Positions 60,941 through 64,000 of a stretch of DNA of 64,000 bases are shown here, in pieces. Under the pieces are notes generated by a model that did not search any database, was not told where the DNA came from, and saw only the letters and a program-made list of their open reading frames with translations. The number at the start of each line of letters is the position of its first letter. Position 1 is the first letter of the stretch. This stretch comes from Methylobacterium radiotolerans JCM 2831 (GTDB lineage Bacteria > Pseudomonadota > Alphaproteobacteria > Rhizobiales > Beijerinckiaceae), in NCBI RefSeq assembly GCF_000019725.1, contig NC_010505.1:1426001-1490000 (forward strand), read 5' to 3'. Position numbers and translations under genes: made by a program.

Positions 60941-61483
60941 ATGACGACCCTGGCGCGGGCGCGCTTCAGCCAGCTCGTTCTCCCGCGCCTGGACGAGGGC
61001 TACCGGCTCGCGCACTGGCTCACCGGCAACGCCACCGACGCCGAGGACGTGATGCAGGAGGCGTGTCTGCGCGCCTACCGGGCGATCGAGGGGTTCGCCG
61101 AGGGCAATGCCCGGGCGTGGTTCCTGACCATCGTCCGCAACACCGGCTATTCCTGGCTGCAACGGCACCGGCCGCGGGCGGTGGTCTTCGCCGACGACCT
61201 CGCCCCCGAGGCCCGCGCCGAGCTGGAGATCGGGGGCGCCCTGACCGAGGCTCCGGAGACGCCCGAGGCGACCCTCATCGCCCGCGACGATGCGGGGCAG
61301 CTCGCCCGGGCCGTCGAGGCCCTGCCGGTGGCCTTCCGCGAGGCGCTGGTCCTGCGCGAGTACCACGGCCTCAGCTACCGGGAGATCGCCACGGTGACGG
61401 GGGTCCCGATCGGGACCGTGATGTCGCGCCTCGGCCGCGCGCGGCAGCACCTGCTTGCACGGCTCGCGAGGGACGGGCGATGA
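60941..61483 (+). CDS. ECF RNA polymerase sigma factor (RpoE-like)
   Basis: A 180-residue ECF sigma factor. Region 2 carries GNATDAEDVMQEACLRAYRAI and WFLTIVRNTGYSWLQR. Region 4 carries LPVAFREALVLREYHGLSYR and EIATVTGVPIGTVMSRLGRAR. It lacks the NepR-like extension of the sigma factor at 807. Its ATG at 60941 gives the normal RpoE length. The stop overlaps the anti-sigma gene start (ATGA), the standard sigma/anti-sigma layout, so it is held inactive by that partner and released by an envelope signal. Confidence 0.93.
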   Translation: MTTLARARFSQLVLPRLDEGYRLAHWLTGNATDAEDVMQEACLRAYRAIEGFAEGNARAWFLTIVRNTGYSWLQRHRPRAVVFADDLAPEARAELEIGGALTEAPETPEATLIARDDAGQLARAVEALPVAFREALVLREYHGLSYREIATVTGVPIGTVMSRLGRARQHLLARLARDGR

Positions 61484-62310
61484 CCGACGACGAGACCCTC
61501 CTGCTCCTCAGCGCCTACGCGGACGGCGAGCTGTCGCCCGGCGAGGTCCTGGCCATGGAGCGCCGTCTCGCGGCGGACCCCGATGCGCGGGCCCTGGCGG
61601 AGCGCCTCCGCACCCTGTCCGGCACCCTGCGCGAGACCCTCGCGGGGCCGCCCGCCCCGGAATCCCTGCGGGCGCGCGTGGTCGAGCAGGTCGGCTTCTC
61701 CGACCCGCCCCCGTCCCGCGGCCGCTTCGGAGGCGCGCTCGGGTCCTGGCCCGAGACCTGGCTCGAATCCTGGCTCAAGTCCTGGCGCGGATCCCGGCAG
61801 GCACTGGCCGCGACGCTGCTCGTCGGTCTCGTCGGCGGGGCCGCGCTCGGCGGCGGGGCCGTCTATCTCGACCGCCCCGGCGGCGCCCCGGATACCGGCG
61901 CGGCCGTGCTCGCCGGCCATCTCCGCGGCCTCGCGGCCCCCCAGCCCTTCGACATCGCCTCCTCGGACCGGCACGTGGTGAAGCCCTGGTTCAACGGCCG
62001 GACCACCCTCGCGCCCGAGGCGCCGGACCTGTCCGACAAGGGCTTCCCGCTGGTCGGCGGCCGGGTCGACATCGTCGGCGGCGCGCCCGTGCCGACGCTG
62101 GTCTATCGCCGCGACCGGCACGTCATCAGCGTCACGGTGATCCCGGCCGCCGACGGTCCCGGGGCCGGCGAGGAGCGGCGCGACGGCTCGACGATCGAGC
62201 GCTGGCGCCTCGGCGACCTCACCTACTGGGCGGTCTCGGATCTCAACCGGCGCGACCTGCGCGCCTTCGTCGACCTGTTCCAGTCCCGGACCGGGGCCCC
62301 GCCCGGATAA
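61480..62310 (+). CDS. Membrane anti-sigma factor
   Basis: A 276-residue anti-sigma factor coupled to the preceding ECF gene. The N-terminal cytoplasmic domain (LSAYADGELSPGEVLAMERR) is of the RsrA/ChrR-like helical type but lacks the zinc-binding HxxxCxxC motif. A Trp-rich tandem stretch (SWPETWLESWLKSWRGS, DNA repeat near 61744-61790) precedes one transmembrane helix (ALAATLLVGLVGGAALGGG, about 107-125). The C-terminal 140 residues face the periplasm (VYRRDRHVISVTVIPA), as in RsgI/ChrR-type sensors. Signal unknown. Confidence 0.9.
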   Translation: MTDDETLLLLSAYADGELSPGEVLAMERRLAADPDARALAERLRTLSGTLRETLAGPPAPESLRARVVEQVGFSDPPPSRGRFGGALGSWPETWLESWLKSWRGSRQALAATLLVGLVGGAALGGGAVYLDRPGGAPDTGAAVLAGHLRGLAAPQPFDIASSDRHVVKPWFNGRTTLAPEAPDLSDKGFPLVGGRVDIVGGAPVPTLVYRRDRHVISVTVIPAADGPGAGEERRDGSTIERWRLGDLTYWAVSDLNRRDLRAFVDLFQSRTGAPPG

Positions 62311-62380
62311 GGCGGGAATAACGGCCGTCAATGCCGGGTTATTACTGATATCGTGATGTCGATCCGGCGAGGATCCCAGC

Positions 62381-63064
62381 GTGATCAGTCAATCACACCT
62401 GAACACCCGCAGAGCCGAAGCACGATCCGAGATCGGCCCCGCGCCGGAGCGGCGGTCCCAGGCCGGCGCCGCCCCGGCCTTCCCGGACCCGTCCCTCGTG
62501 GAGGCGGCGCTCCATCTCCTGGCTGAGCATCTCGAGCAGGGGCTGGCGGTGACCGACCGGTACGGGCGGGCCCATTTCCTGAACCGCGCCGCGCAGGCCT
62601 TCGTCGCGCGCGGCCTGCTGTGCCTCGAGCAGGGCGGCCTGCGCGGCGCGGCGCCCGAGGACAGCGCGGCGCTGCGCCGGGTCATCGCCCGCTGCGCCGC
62701 CGGCCATCGCGGCGGCTCGGTGCGCCTGGAGGGCGCGGGCGGCACGCTCCTGGTCGCCGCCTCGGCGCTTCCCGGCACGGTCGCCGAGGGCGCGGTTCTC
62801 CTGCGCCTCACGGACCCCGGGACGCCGCGCCTGCCGGATCCCGGCGTTCTCCAGGACCAATTCGGCTTCACGCCCGCGGAGGCGGCCCTGGCCGTCGACA
62901 TCCTGGCCGGGAACGACCTCGCGGCGAGCGCGACGCGCCGCCGGATCACGCGGAACACGGCGCGCGTGCACCTGCGCCACCTGTTCGAGAAGACGGGGAC
63001 GCGCCGCCAGGCCGAGCTCGTGCGGCTGCTCCTGCTGTGCCCGCAGCCGATCGCGGACGCTTAG
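62381..63064 (+). CDS. LuxR-type HTH regulator with PAS-like N-terminus
   Basis: A 227-residue regulator. Residues 40-140 resemble a PAS domain (EQGLAVTDRYGRAHFLNRAA, then VLLRLTDPG). The C-terminus is a GerE/LuxR-type HTH (FGFTPAEAALAVDILAGNDL; RRITRNTARVHLRHLFEKTG; RRQAELVRLLL). The start is a GTG with AGGATCCCAGC upstream. It is a free-standing gene after the ECF operon. No conserved phospho-acceptor receiver is present, so it is not a typical response regulator. Target genes unknown. Confidence 0.87.
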   Translation: MISQSHLNTRRAEARSEIGPAPERRSQAGAAPAFPDPSLVEAALHLLAEHLEQGLAVTDRYGRAHFLNRAAQAFVARGLLCLEQGGLRGAAPEDSAALRRVIARCAAGHRGGSVRLEGAGGTLLVAASALPGTVAEGAVLLRLTDPGTPRLPDPGVLQDQFGFTPAEAALAVDILAGNDLAASATRRRITRNTARVHLRHLFEKTGTRRQAELVRLLLLCPQPIADA

Positions 63065-63201
63065 CGCGATCCGGCAAAAATATTCGCGCCGCGAGCCACG
63101 ATTAATCCGAACGGAGGATGCGCACAGTCCACGACAAAGCGACGCTGATCCGGCCGATCGTGGACGAAACACGGATCTCTCGGCGCAACGGAGACTGGAT
63201 C

Positions 63202-63429
63202 ATGATCCTCTCGTTCCTGAAATCTGCCCGAAAGAGCCGCATCGCGGCGCGAAATCTTCGCATTCTGTCGGCCCTCGACGACGAGATGCTGAGCGACATC
63301 GGCCTCGACCGGCGCACGCTCCGCGCCTTCTGCGAGAACGGCTGCTCGCACGTGCCGCCGCCGCCGAGCCAGGCCGAGGCGCCCCGGGTCGTCGCGATGC
63401 CCGGAGCGCTCGGGATCGCCTTCCGCTGA
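63202..63429 (+). CDS. DUF1127 domain protein
   Basis: A 75-residue small protein with the DUF1127 core (NLRILSALDDEMLSDIGLDR, then RTLRAFCENG). ATG 63202 (MILSFLKSARKSR) has GGAG at good spacing and gives the normal N-terminus; a more upstream start is unlikely. DUF1127 proteins are small RNA-binding proteins in alphaproteobacteria that affect sRNA, phosphate and carbon metabolism. The 25-residue tail after the domain is unusual in length. Confidence 0.88.
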   Translation: MILSFLKSARKSRIAARNLRILSALDDEMLSDIGLDRRTLRAFCENGCSHVPPPPSQAEAPRVVAMPGALGIAFR

Positions 63430-63477
63430 ACGCCCGCCGCACCGCCCGCCGCGACGCCCCAGGCCCGGCCCGAACGC

Positions 63478-64000
63478 TCAGATCTCGACGCAGATCTTGC
63501 CGAAGTGGCGGTTGCTCTCCTGGTGGCGGAACGCCGCGACGAGGTCGTCGAGGGGGAAGCGGCGGTCGATGACCGGCCGCAGCCCGCAGGCGTCGATGCC
63601 GCGGATCATCTCGATCTGGTGGCGCCGGCTGCCGACCAGCACGCCCTGCAGCCGGATCTGCTTCAGGAGCGCCGGCACCAGCGGCAGCTCGCCCGCGACG
63701 CCCGAGAGGATACCGATCACCGAGATGTGGCCGGCGACCCGCACGGCGGCCATGGACTGCTCCAGCGTCGCCGGCCCGCCGACGTCGAGGACGTGGTCGA
63801 CGCCGCGCCCGTCGGTCAGGCGCCGGGCGGTCTCGCCCCAGGCCGGGTCGGCGCGGTAGTTGATGACGTGGTCGGCGCCGAGCCCGCGCAGGCGCTCCAG
63901 CTTGGCGTCGCTGGAGGAGGTGGCGATCACCGTGGCGCCCGCCGCCTTGGCGAATTGCAGGCCGAACAGCGACACGCCGCCGGTCCCCTGCACCAGCACC
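63478..64000 (-). CDS. MDR family NAD(P)-dependent alcohol dehydrogenase/quinone reductase, N-terminus beyond window
   Basis: The visible 173 residues are the C-terminal, nucleotide-binding half of a medium-chain dehydrogenase/reductase. QGTGGVSLFGLQFAKAAGATV is the Rossmann start, with IATSSSDAKLERLRGLGADH and VDHVLDVGGPATLEQSMAAV next, and the usual end (RFPLDDLVAAFRHQESNRHF). The zinc-binding N-terminal half lies outside the window, so it cannot be told whether it is a zinc alcohol dehydrogenase or a zinc-free quinone reductase. It is transcribed leftward, convergent with DUF1127. Confidence 0.87.
   Translation of the reverse strand, partial: VLVQGTGGVSLFGLQFAKAAGATVIATSSSDAKLERLRGLGADHVINYRADPAWGETARRLTDGRGVDHVLDVGGPATLEQSMAAVRVAGHISVIGILSGVAGELPLVPALLKQIRLQGVLVGSRRHQIEMIRGIDACGLRPVIDRRFPLDDLVAAFRHQESNRHFGKICVEI

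Overview
The window is very GC-rich throughout. It has alphaproteobacterial hallmarks: a NepR/EcfG-type general stress response pair, an Omp25-like barrel protein, DUF1127, a GCG/CRP-type small secreted protein and many tiny secreted or membrane proteins. This points to a Hyphomicrobiales chromosome, most likely Methylobacterium or a close relative. The taxonomic call is an inference from gene content; no rRNA is present.

Layout. 0-4 kb: the tail of an SDR oxidoreductase, a sigma factor whose N-terminus looks like a NepR domain, a separate nepR, a metallophosphoesterase and an AlkA-type DNA glycosylase. 4-20.6 kb: an accessory region that starts near a decayed half-tRNA and ends at an intact tRNA(CAT). 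It carries HxlR/DoxX/glutaredoxin/hemerythrin stress genes, a TetR-controlled RND efflux operon, a divergent arsenic locus (arsH-DUF6428 / arsR-arsC-arsB-MFS), a LysR pseudogene, an amine oxidase and an IS5-type remnant. 20.9-22.0 kb: a membrane class III nucleotide cyclase.

22.0-44.8 kb is the highlight. An almost gapless leftward array of eleven genes reads, in transcription order: MoxR ATPase, DUF5682, two WGR-DUF4132 giants, vWA, SWIM protein, WGR-repeat protein, winged-helix SWIM protein, retron-type reverse transcriptase with a C-terminal membrane tail, Sel1-like secreted Cys-rich protein, hypothetical. The first six resemble the Escherichia coli yeh cluster (yehL, yehM, yehI/molR, yehP, yehQ). 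The repeat protein, the WH-SWIM protein and the RT match what I recall as the type XIII retron gene set. Directly upstream of the RT lies a candidate msr-msd: a 115-nt extended hairpin, a smaller hairpin, outer complementary arms and a promoter-like sequence. I interpret the whole as one composite retron/MoxR-vWA system, probably for defence or stress sensing.

45-52 kb: a CzcA/CzcB-type metal efflux pair with a His/Cys-rich small protein and an AraC regulator. 52.7-56 kb: a string of tiny secreted, membrane or orphan proteins. 56.4-58.4 kb: a candidate small RNA, an Omp25-like porin and a DUF5872 protein. 58.6-64 kb: an SDR paralogous to the left-edge gene, small proteins, an ECF sigma/anti-sigma operon, a LuxR-type regulator, DUF1127 and the 3' part of an MDR oxidoreductase running off the right edge.
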